Assembly: GCF_900141805.1 (NCBI RefSeq)
Contig: NZ_FQYN01000002.1
Coordinates: forward strand, 496,001 to 560,000
Direction of reading: 5' to 3'
DNA: 64,000 nucleotides
Source of the DNA: Hymenobacter daecheongensis DSM 21074
GTDB lineage: Bacteria; Bacteroidota; Bacteroidia; Cytophagales; Hymenobacteraceae
Notes under the pieces: model-generated
Database searches by the model: none
Seen by the model: only the letters and a program-made list of their open reading frames with translations
Told to the model about the DNA's origin: nothing
Part shown: positions 12,202-19,581 of the stretch, piece after piece
Layout: every line of letters starts with the position of its first letter
Numbering within the stretch: the first letter of the stretch is position 1
Position numbers and translations under genes: made by a program

Positions 12202-14061
12202 CTACTCTATCTTTTTGCCGGCCATAGCCTGCCGGATAGAAATGTTCATTACCCGCTCGGCAAATGGGCTGGTCAGGGCTTCCAGCATATCCACGGCGGC
12301 CAGAATGGTGTCTTTGTCGCCGGTTTCGAGGGCCTCGCGCAGGTTCTGGGTCTGGGCGGCGGTCTGGGTGATTTCGTCCTCGGTGAGGTACTGCGAATTC
12401 TTGTCCACGAAGCGCTCCACTTGGTAAATCATCTGCTCGGCCACGGTGCGGGCCTCAATCAGCATGCGGGCCGACACGTCTTCGCGGGCGTGGGTGAGCG
12501 AGTCCATCAGCATCTGCTCCACCTGCTCGTCGGTGAGCCCGTACTGGGGCTTTATCTCCACCGCCTGCCGGGTGTTGGAGCGCAGCTCAATGGCCTCCAC
12601 CTGCAGGATGCCATCGGCGTTGAGCAGGAAGTTCACGTCCACTTTGGGCAAGCCGGCGGGCATGGCCGGAATGCCGCGCAGGTCGAACTCGGCCAGCTTG
12701 CGGTTTTCCTTCACCAAGTCCCGCTCGCCCTGATACACGGATATTTTCAGGTTCACCTGCCCGTCCACGGAGGTGGTGTACTGGCGGCCGGCTTTGGTCG
12801 GAATCTTGGAGTTGCGCGGAATAATCGGGTCCATCAGCCCGCCCAGGGTTTCGATGCCCAGCGTGAGCGGCGTTACGTCGAGCAGGAGCACATCGCGGCG
12901 GTTGCCGGCCAGAATATCGGCCTGAATGGCCGCGCCCAGCGCCACCACCTCGTCGGGGTTGAGCGAGTTGTTGGCGGGCTGCTGAAAGAACTCCGACACC
13001 GAATCGTATACCAGCGGCACGCGCGTGGAGCCGCCCACCAGCAGCACCGCGTCGAGGTCTTTTGGGGTAAGCCGGGCATCGGCCAGCGCCTGCCGGCACG
13101 AGTCGATGGTGCGGGCCACCAGCGGCCGGATCAGGTCGTTGAACTCGGCTTTGGTGAGGCGCAGCACCAAGTCGTTGAAGTTGGCCCCGAAGTCGTCGTG
13201 CTGGCTCAAGTACTTTTTGGCCGATTCGGCCAGCAGGCGCAGCTCCTGCTGCAGCGGGCCGCTGGCAGCCACGGCGGCGCTCAGGTTGTGCTGGGCCGTC
13301 CAGTGGTTGATGATGGCGCGGTCCAGGTCGTCGCCGCCCAGATACGTGTCGCCGTTGGTGCTGAGCACTTCAAAGATGCCCTGCTGAATACGCAGAATGC
13401 TCACGTCGAAGGTGCCGCCGCCGAGGTCGTACACGGCCACGGTTTTTTCCTCATCAGGGCTCAAGCCAATGCCGTAGGCCAGCGCGGCGGCGGTGGGCTC
13501 GTTCACGATGCGCAGCACTTCCAGCCCGGCGAGTCGGCCGGCGTCGCGGGTGGCCTGGCGCTGGGAGTCGTTGAAGTAGGCCGGCACGGTGATTACGGCG
13601 CGGTTTACGGGCGTTTTCAGGGCGTGCTCGGCGCGGGTGCGCAGCTCCTTCAGAATCTCCGCGCTCAGCTCGATGGGCGAGTAGAACCGGTCGCCGACGC
13701 GGATTTTCACCAGGCCCTCGGAGTTGTCGTCGATGACTTTGTAGCCCAGGTCGGCGGCGTGGCCGCCCAGGTCCTGGTAGCTTTTGCCCAGCAGGCGCTT
13801 CACCGAGTAAATCGTGTTCTGCGGATCGGTGAGCAGGTATTCCTTGGCCTCGGTGCCCACGATAGGCTCCTGCCCGCCGGCCGGAAAGTGCACCACCGAA
13901 GGCACGATGGTGCCGCGGTCCAGGTCGTTGATGGCCACGGGCTGCCGGCCGTCGGGGTGGATGTAGGCTACCAGGCTGTTGGTAGTGCCCAGGTCGATAC
14001 CGACGATGATTTCTTCCTGCTGAATAGTGCCGGTGGAAAGGTTGATTGCGACTTTAGCCAT
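12202..14061 (-). CDS. hscA: Hsp70-family chaperone, HscA-like
   Basis: A 619-residue Hsp70. The ATPase domain has the phosphate-1 motif [13 protein letters not shown], the [14 protein letters not shown] and [11 protein letters not shown] segments and [12 protein letters not shown]. The substrate-binding domain begins near [14 protein letters not shown]. The length, and the N-terminal [14 protein letters not shown] leader before the P-loop, are closer to HscA (about 616) than to DnaK (about 638, with an EEVK tail). HscA assists iron-sulfur cluster transfer from IscU with HscB. No iscU, iscS, hscB or fdx gene is adjacent, so HscA rather than a general DnaK paralog remains inferred. The ATG at 14061 matches a -7 box at 14144. 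Confidence 0.8.
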   Translation of the reverse strand: MAKVAINLSTGTIQQEEIIVGIDLGTTNSLVAYIHPDGRQPVAINDLDRGTIVPSVVHFPAGGQEPIVGTEAKEYLLTDPQNTIYSVKRLLGKSYQDLGGHAADLGYKVIDDNSEGLVKIRVGDRFYSPIELSAEILKELRTRAEHALKTPVNRAVITVPAYFNDSQRQATRDAGRLAGLEVLRIVNEPTAAALAYGIGLSPDEEKTVAVYDLGGGTFDVSILRIQQGIFEVLSTNGDTYLGGDDLDRAIINHWTAQHNLSAAVAASGPLQQELRLLAESAKKYLSQHDDFGANFNDLVLRLTKAEFNDLIRPLVARTIDSCRQALADARLTPKDLDAVLLVGGSTRVPLVYDSVSEFFQQPANNSLNPDEVVALGAAIQADILAGNRRDVLLLDVTPLTLGIETLGGLMDPIIPRNSKIPTKAGRQYTTSVDGQVNLKISVYQGERDLVKENRKLAEFDLRGIPAMPAGLPKVDVNFLLNADGILQVEAIELRSNTRQAVEIKPQYGLTDEQVEQMLMDSLTHAREDVSARMLIEARTVAEQMIYQVERFVDKNSQYLTEDEITQTAAQTQNLREALETGDKDTILAAVDMLEALTSPFAERVMNISIRQAMAGKKIE

Positions 14062-14488
14062 GCGAGTAGAGGGCGGCGCGCCGAGGCGCGGGGGTGAGAA
14101 AGTGGCGGATGCGCTATAGACAGCCGGGGCCACTTTGGGGGGTCAAAAGTAGCGAAGAAATGCCGGGCTGGTTTTCGGGGGGCCGCTGCTAGTGGGCAGG
14201 GGAAAGACAATGCCCAAATTTTTTACCGAAAAGTTCTACACCACGCAAACCGGAATCGGGTTGGCCCCCGTATGTGATTTTGTAAGTGGCTGTAAGCCCT
14301 ACTACTCCTTTCTACTGTGCCTCCGTTTCGGATGGCTTATCTGCTTCGCTACCCGCCGCCTGCCGGTCGTCAGCGTTTCTATCCTGCTTACCCCCGCTCC
14401 TTCCCTATTGCCGCCGTTCTCTTTTGCCACCTGAGATTTCAGGCTGGCTGGTGCATGCCTTTTTTATCCACTTTTCCCTTTTCTGATC
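14062..14488. other. 427-bp divergent intergenic region
   Basis: It separates the minus-strand HscA-like gene from the plus-strand DUF4331 gene, so it must hold both promoters. A good -7 box is seen only for the HscA side (14144-14151). The plus-strand half is C/T-rich near the DUF4331 start. Short open frames here show no protein-like sequence. No repeat or RNA was recognised. Confidence 0.6.
14144..14151 (-). promoter_or_regulatory. Predicted -7 box of the HscA-like gene
   Basis: TACTTTTG on the minus strand is an exact match to TAnnTTTG. It implies a leader of roughly 75 nt before the ATG at 14061. Confidence 0.45.
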
Positions 14489-16606
14489 ATGAAAAAGACC
14501 TTTACGCGTCCGATTCTCCACCTCTCGCTGGCGGCCACGGCCGTGGTAGGCGCGCTGGCCTGGAGCGGCCAAAACACCCGTCTGGAGGCTTCCAGCCACC
14601 GCGAAGCCCCGCTCATCGCCGATGACCTGTTGGCTGACAACACGGACGTTTACGCCTTCCGTGACCCTACCAATTCGGAGATGATTAATATCATCGCCAA
14701 CTTCATTCCGTTCCAGCTGCCTCAGGGTGGTCCGAACTATTATCATTTCGGGGAAAATATCCGCTACGAGATTCACGTCAAGAATGACGCGACGACTGTC
14801 GGCGATGATATCACCTACCGCTTCACGTTTACGCGCACAAACCAGGATCCTACTACCCACTTCAATATCCGGTTGGGCAAGGAAAACCTGAAAACGACGT
14901 ATACGCTTGAGCAGAGCATAAAAGGTGCGGCTTTCACGACGTTGGTAACCAATGGTATTGTGCCGCCCTACAACGTAGGCCCACGCGCTATTACCGGTGC
15001 TGCCGGTTTGGGCGCGGCCAGCTATGAGGCGCTCTTCAATGGTGGCATTCAGAACCTGCCCTCTGGCGGGGGTCGGGTGTTTTGCGGACCGGTTGATGAT
15101 CCTTTCTTCGTAGATATTGGCGGCATTGAGGATCTGGGCGGCATCCGCTCGGCCAGCGCCCGCGACGGCTTGTACCACAAAAACGCCAATGCCATTGCCC
15201 TGCAGATTCCGATTTCGGCGTTGCAGAAAACTGGCAAAACCGGCGCGCAGGCAGCTAATATTCTCGACCCGGACTACGTAATCGGGGTATGGGCTTCGGC
15301 CAGCCGGCCCGCTATCCGTACATTGAACACAGATGGTACTCAGACTACCTCGGGTGCTTACGTGCAGGTATCTCGCCTGGGTATGCCGCTGACCAACGAA
15401 GTAGTAAACCCGATTGGTAATAAGGACGAGTACAATGCTCGCACACCTTATAATGAGAACCGGGCATTTGATACCAACTTCGTGAACCCTGAGTTGAGCC
15501 TGTACATGGCTGATGACAACCCGGTCAATGGGGCGGCTCCTAAGCCTCCGGGACAAACGTATTATGGTGAAGCGGTTCCAGGCTTTAACAAGTTGCGCAT
15601 CCAGTCGAAATCGTTGGCTGGCAGAACGGGGCTACCCGCTAATGGATTTGACTTCCGCAACGGGGCCAATGGCCTGTCGGTGCTGACGACGGCGCAACGC
15701 GCCGGAACTGTATTTGCCGACCCTACCTACGGTCCTATCCTGCTTCAGGCTGGTAAGCCCCGCTCGGTAGACTTGTTGCCAATCTTCCAGACGGGTGTTC
15801 CAAACTTAGCTCCGTATCAGTTGGCTACCGGCAAAAACGGCAACCCATTGGCTGCCGGCAAGCCCTTCATCAACAACTTCCTGCCTACACTGGGTGATAT
15901 GCTGCGCCTGAATATGGCTGTGCCCACCACGCCCCGTAACTCGGCTGACTTCAGCTCGGAAGGGCTGCTGGCCGCTGCGGTATTGGGTCTGACGGACGCA
16001 CGGTTCAACACGACTACTACTCTGCAGGCCATTCCAAACATGGATGGTTTCCCGAACGGCCGTCGTTTGGAAGATGACGTGGTACGTATTGAGCTGCAAG
16101 CAGTTGGCGGTGTTGTATTGGCTTCGCTGGGTCTGTGGTATGACGATTTCGGTCCTGCGGCTACCAATCCGGTTACACCTCAGCTGAACAACGTACTGAC
16201 CTTCACCACGGGCATAGAGCGCAACGATACTACGCTCCGGGCGGCGTTCCCTTACATGCAGCTTCCATGGAGCGGCACCAAAGCGCAGCCAACCGTGACT
16301 TCGCAGCGTGGAAGCTCTGCTTTGGGCCTGCAGTCATCGCCGGTGGCAATCGGTCAAAACTATCCTAACCCGTTCAACGAGCGGACTACTTTCCACTACG
16401 AAGTAGCTAAAGCCGGGCCACTGACGCTGACTGTGACGGATATGATGGGTCGCAAAGTAGCTACGGTCTTCAATAACAAAGAGCATAAAGCCGGCACCTA
16501 CGACTTCGTTTGGAAAGTGCCTACGCTGGCTGCCGGCACCTATATTGCTACCGTAAAATCGGGCGCAACGGTGCTGCAATCCATCAAGCTCGTTCATACC
16601 AACTAG
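14489..16606 (+). CDS. DUF4331 family secreted protein with T9SS C-terminal sorting domain
   Basis: A 705-residue exported protein. After a signal peptide (residues 1 to about 27), the DUF4331 start signature appears: SSHREAPLIADDLLADNTDVYAF. The family domain, with NIIANFIPFQLPQGGPNYYHFG, fills most of the chain. The last about 80 residues (NYPNPFNERTTFHYEV, then MMGRKVATVFNN and AGTYIATVKSGATVLQSIKLVH) are a type A T9SS sorting domain, so the protein should reach the cell surface or medium. Its biochemical role is unknown. Codon use is richer in GGT, CGT, GCT and GTA than in the flanking genes and resembles the ribosomal-protein genes here, suggesting high expression. A downstream hairpin pair separates it from the TPR gene. 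Confidence 0.88.
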   Translation: MKKTFTRPILHLSLAATAVVGALAWSGQNTRLEASSHREAPLIADDLLADNTDVYAFRDPTNSEMINIIANFIPFQLPQGGPNYYHFGENIRYEIHVKNDATTVGDDITYRFTFTRTNQDPTTHFNIRLGKENLKTTYTLEQSIKGAAFTTLVTNGIVPPYNVGPRAITGAAGLGAASYEALFNGGIQNLPSGGGRVFCGPVDDPFFVDIGGIEDLGGIRSASARDGLYHKNANAIALQIPISALQKTGKTGAQAANILDPDYVIGVWASASRPAIRTLNTDGTQTTSGAYVQVSRLGMPLTNEVVNPIGNKDEYNARTPYNENRAFDTNFVNPELSLYMADDNPVNGAAPKPPGQTYYGEAVPGFNKLRIQSKSLAGRTGLPANGFDFRNGANGLSVLTTAQRAGTVFADPTYGPILLQAGKPRSVDLLPIFQTGVPNLAPYQLATGKNGNPLAAGKPFINNFLPTLGDMLRLNMAVPTTPRNSADFSSEGLLAAAVLGLTDARFNTTTTLQAIPNMDGFPNGRRLEDDVVRIELQAVGGVVLASLGLWYDDFGPAATNPVTPQLNNVLTFTTGIERNDTTLRAAFPYMQLPWSGTKAQPTVTSQRGSSALGLQSSPVAIGQNYPNPFNERTTFHYEVAKAGPLTLTVTDMMGRKVATVFNNKEHKAGTYDFVWKVPTLAAGTYIATVKSGATVLQSIKLVHTN

Positions 16607-16671
16607 CCATAGCATATCGGCACAGTTGCCAAGCCAGTCTATTTGCAGCCGTGTCGATATTGTGGTAAATT

Positions 16672-16740
16672 GATAGCCGGGCCCGGATGAGCCCGGCTAT
16701 CTTTTTGGAACTATCAGAGGCCAGCGCTACGCTGGCCTCT
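16672..16740 (+). terminator. Two tandem terminator hairpins after the DUF4331 gene
   Basis: The first stem is GATAGCCGGGC/GCCCGGCTATC followed by T5 (16672-16706). The second is AGAGGCCAGCG/CGCTGGCCTCT followed by T4 (16716-16743). Both face the plus strand, 65-137 bp past the stop. No promoter box is visible between them and the TPR gene, so partial readthrough is possible. Confidence 0.75.
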
Positions 16741-16765
16741 TTTACCCACTTCTTAAATAAAAGCT

Positions 16766-18091
16766 TTGCGTAAGTATCTCTACCCAATTCTGGTGCTTTG
16801 CTTTGGAGCGGCTATCGCGGCCCTCTTTTTCTTCCGTAAGCCCGAACTCATTCCAAAGCTGAAAGAGCGCCACGGCGACCTTACCCTGGGCGGGGAATGG
16901 CTGAATACCAAAAATGCCATCGGTGGTCTGATGGCGGAAATCCGGGCCAAGCCCGACGATAACAAGCCCAAGCTGCTGCTGGCCCAGGCGTATATGCAGG
17001 AGGCGCGCGTGACCGGCGACCACCCGTACTACGATATGGCCGCCATGCAGCTGCTGAACGGCATTCTGAAAAAAGAACCCAAAAACTTTGAGGCACTGTG
17101 CTGCAAAGCTTCGTTGTGCCTCACCCAGCACCACTTCTCCGAAGGACTGGCCGTGGCGCAGCAGGCAGTGGAAATAAATCCGCACAATGCCTTCGTATAT
17201 GGCTTGCTCTGCGACGCTAATGTAGAACTGGGCCGCTATGACGAAGCCGTGAAGATGGCCGACAAGATGAACCAGGTGCGGCCTGATCTGCGCTCTTATT
17301 CCCGTGTGTCGTATCTGCGCGAGATTTATGGCGACTATCCGGGGGCTATAGAAGCTATGGATATGGCCGCTAAAGCAGGCTATCCGGGCTTGGAGCAGAC
17401 CGGGTGGGCCCGCACTACCTTGGGACACCTGTATGAGAATACCGGCGACTTGATTAAGGCTGAAAACCAGTACCGGCAGACCTTGCAGGAGCGACCTTTT
17501 TATGCCTACGCGCTGGCCGGCCTGGGCCGGGTGGAAAAAGCCCGTCAGAATTATCCGGCGGCCATCGAGTACTTCCGCAAGGCCCGCGCTACGGTGAAGG
17601 ACTACGCCTTCGCCGACGAGTTGACGGATCTGTACCGCCTGAACCACGAGCCGGCCAAAGCCACGCAAATGGCCAAGGAAGCCATTTCGATGCTGGCCGA
17701 AGATGCCAAGGAGGCCGACGAAAACGAGGAAATGGGCCACTACGCCGACCGGGAACTGGCCTACGCCTACCTCAAAACCAACGAGCTGGACAAAGCCCTG
17801 GCGCACGCCAAGCTGGAATACGACCGCCGCCCCGACAACATCGATGTGAACGAAACCCGGGCCTGGGTGCACTACAAGCGCGGCGAATATAAGGACGCAC
17901 AGACCTACATGGCTAAAGCCCGGCGCACCAGGTCGCAGAACCCAACGCTGCTGTGCCGCGCCGGCCTGATTGCCACCAAAAACGGTAACGCCGCCGAGGG
18001 CCAGGCCCTGATTCGCAAGGCGCTGAGCACGAATCCGTATTTGAGCATGGACCTGGCTGATGAAGGCAAAAAGCTGCTGGCCGCTAACTAA
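16766..18091 (+). CDS. Membrane-anchored tetratricopeptide-repeat protein
   Basis: A 441-residue protein with one N-terminal membrane segment (LYPILVLCFGAAIAALFFF, residues 5-23) and then a long array of TPR-like helix pairs. Examples are PKLLLAQAYMQEARV, ALCCKASLCLTQHHFSEGLAVAQQAVEINPHNAFVYGLL, AGLGRVEKARQNYPAAIEYFRKAR and ETRAWVHYKRGEYKDAQTYMAKAR. TPR arrays mediate protein-protein contacts, probably on the periplasmic side here. The frame opens with TTG at 16766; no ATG precedes the membrane segment, so TTG is the likely start. Its 3' end overlaps the HupE/UreJ gene by 32 bp, indicating translational coupling. Specific function unknown. Confidence 0.85.
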   Translation: MRKYLYPILVLCFGAAIAALFFFRKPELIPKLKERHGDLTLGGEWLNTKNAIGGLMAEIRAKPDDNKPKLLLAQAYMQEARVTGDHPYYDMAAMQLLNGILKKEPKNFEALCCKASLCLTQHHFSEGLAVAQQAVEINPHNAFVYGLLCDANVELGRYDEAVKMADKMNQVRPDLRSYSRVSYLREIYGDYPGAIEAMDMAAKAGYPGLEQTGWARTTLGHLYENTGDLIKAENQYRQTLQERPFYAYALAGLGRVEKARQNYPAAIEYFRKARATVKDYAFADELTDLYRLNHEPAKATQMAKEAISMLAEDAKEADENEEMGHYADRELAYAYLKTNELDKALAHAKLEYDRRPDNIDVNETRAWVHYKRGEYKDAQTYMAKARRTRSQNPTLLCRAGLIATKNGNAAEGQALIRKALSTNPYLSMDLADEGKKLLAAN

Positions 18092-18788
18092 GGGGCATTT
18101 TGCTCCGGCCCTGACAAAAGCTTCCGGCCGCTTGGCGGTCGGCTCTGCCCTGGTGCTGCTGCTCATGGCGCTGCCGCAGCTGGCCGCGGCGCACGTGCTG
18201 GATGTGGACTTGAGCAAGCTGTCGCGCACCGACATTGCCTGGACTTATATCAAGCTGGGCTACACGCACATTCTGCCGCTGGGCCTGGATCATATTCTGT
18301 TCGTGCTCAGTATTTTCTTCCTGGAGCCGCGGCTGAAGCCGGTTTTGTGGCAGGCCACGGCCTTCACGGTGGCCCACTCCATCACGCTGGGGCTGGCTAT
18401 TTATGGCTTCATCAACCCGCCGGCCGGTATTATTGAGCCGGTCATTGCGCTGTCCATCCTGTTTGTGGCCATCGAAAACATCTTTGCCGAGCGGCTGAAT
18501 CCGTGGCGCGTGGCCATTGTGTTCGGGTTCGGGCTGATTCACGGCATGGGTTTCGCCAGCGCCCTTACCTCGCTAGGGCTGCCGCGCTCCATGTTTTTTG
18601 AGTCGCTGATTTCCTTCAACGTGGGCGTGGAATTGGGGCAGGTTTCGGTAATTCTGCTGGCCTGGCTGCTCATCGGTCACTGGTTTGCTCACAAGCCCTG
18701 GTACAAGCAGCGCGTGGTGGTGCCGGCTTCGGTTATCATCGGCCTGGTAGCAGCGTACTGGACGGTAGAGCGGGTTTTCTTCGCCTGA
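18060..18788 (+). CDS. HupE/UreJ-like polytopic membrane protein
   Basis: A 242-residue protein with a signal-like first segment (SALVLLLMALPQLAAAHVLDVD) and about six further hydrophobic helices. Histidine-containing motifs conserved in the HupE/UreJ family lie in the helices: GLDHILFVLSIFFLEP, TVAHSITLGLAIYG and GLIHGMGFASAL. HupE and UreJ are described as nickel (sometimes cobalt) permease-type accessory proteins. The substrate here is unproven, and no hydrogenase or urease gene is present. It begins inside the TPR gene and is followed by two small ORFs and a TonB-dependent receptor, which suggests an envelope transport unit. Confidence 0.82.
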   Translation: MKAKSCWPLTKGHFAPALTKASGRLAVGSALVLLLMALPQLAAAHVLDVDLSKLSRTDIAWTYIKLGYTHILPLGLDHILFVLSIFFLEPRLKPVLWQATAFTVAHSITLGLAIYGFINPPAGIIEPVIALSILFVAIENIFAERLNPWRVAIVFGFGLIHGMGFASALTSLGLPRSMFFESLISFNVGVELGQVSVILLAWLLIGHWFAHKPWYKQRVVVPASVIIGLVAAYWTVERVFFA

Positions 18789-18835
18789 AATGCTTTCAGT
18801 TGCTCATTATAAATTCCTCATTACTAATTTCTAAA

Positions 18836-19222
18836 ATGCTGCGCTCCGTCCTCGTTTTGCTGCTGCTCTGCCCCTACCTGCTGGTAGTGTGCGCGGGCCT
18901 GGTGAACCGGCCGGAGCCGCCGCGCTACACGGCCGCGCATCCTTACGTGCATAGCAAAACGTGCCAGCAGCAGAACTACCTGCGTCTCGACTGCTTCAGC
19001 ACCTGCAACGGCGACCAGCCCACGCTGACCAAAAACATCAAGCCCCTCACGCCGCACCAGCTGCTCACGCTCAGCAAAGGCATCGATCTGCACTGTCTCA
19101 CAGCTTCTGTAGTACTTCCCAACGCCGTATTTCGGCGCGCCCGAAATTTTGGACCGGGTATTATTCTGCGGGTGCAGACGGGCTTTGAAGGGAAATTATA
19201 CGCACCACCCCGTCGGGGATAA
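18836..19222 (+). CDS. Small exported Cys/His-containing protein, unknown
   Basis: A 128-residue predicted protein. It has an N-terminal signal or anchor segment (RSVLVLLLLCPYLLVVCAGL). A hydrophilic part follows with HPYVHSKTC, DCFSTC and DLHC, that is, paired His and four Cys in about 60 residues. That spacing could bind a metal or form disulfides. I do not recognise a family. An upstream GTG/ATG-like extension to 18800 is less likely, because the ATG at 18836 starts exactly at the leader. It sits 47 bp after the HupE-like gene on the same strand and 360 bp before the TonB receptor. Coding status is supported by the leader and position rather than by homology. Confidence 0.55.
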   Translation: MLRSVLVLLLLCPYLLVVCAGLVNRPEPPRYTAAHPYVHSKTCQQQNYLRLDCFSTCNGDQPTLTKNIKPLTPHQLLTLSKGIDLHCLTASVVLPNAVFRRARNFGPGIILRVQTGFEGKLYAPPRRG

Positions 19223-19315
19223 GTCGAGGGCTGGCCTAGAACGGGCCGGCTAAGCACCGCGCGCACCAGACTGCGGCTGCTCGTCTTGTCTTTTTTACCC
19301 TGCGGCCGCTGGCAG

Positions 19316-19579
19316 ATGCTTTGCCATGCCCGGTCGCCATTTCCCGATGGTATGCAACCTTCCGTTACAACTTTTTCGGTCGCTCCGGCCAACCCCGCTG
19401 TGCGGTCAGCTGGCATCAGACTGCCACTTCAAGCCCTTGCTCAACCCGTGGCCTCGCCCGCCCATCTGCCGCAGGAGCAGGCCCACAAGGTCCGCAATAT
19501 CGCCAGCCTCCACGCGCATCGTGCGCAGGTGCTGAACCAGCGCCGCAACGCCATCCGTTCGTCTGCTAAGCGTTGGTAA
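19316..19579 (+). CDS. Possible small basic protein upstream of the TonB receptor
   Basis: An open frame of 87 codons (ATG at 19316; another ATG at 19352 would give 75). The second half has strongly coding-like, GC-ending codons and reads LPQEQAHKVRNIASLHAHRA followed by an Arg/Asn-rich tail. This loosely recalls the LTxxQ helices of Spy/CpxP-type proteins but is not enough to assign a family. It ends 2 bp before the ATG of the receptor gene, the spacing expected of co-translated genes. An antisense frame (19406-19600) is open too, so confidence is limited. Confidence 0.4.
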   Translation: MLCHARSPFPDGMQPSVTTFSVAPANPAVRSAGIRLPLQALAQPVASPAHLPQEQAHKVRNIASLHAHRAQVLNQRRNAIRSSAKRW

Positions 19580-19581
19580 GC

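Noticed and set aside
12130-14097. 655-codon plus-strand frame opposite the HscA-like gene
   Set aside because: Mirror of a clear Hsp70 gene. Its translation is low-complexity Gly/Val/His and lacks motifs.
14405-15556. 383-codon minus-strand frame opposite the DUF4331 gene
   Set aside because: The plus strand carries a signal peptide and family signatures. The antisense product has no recognisable features.
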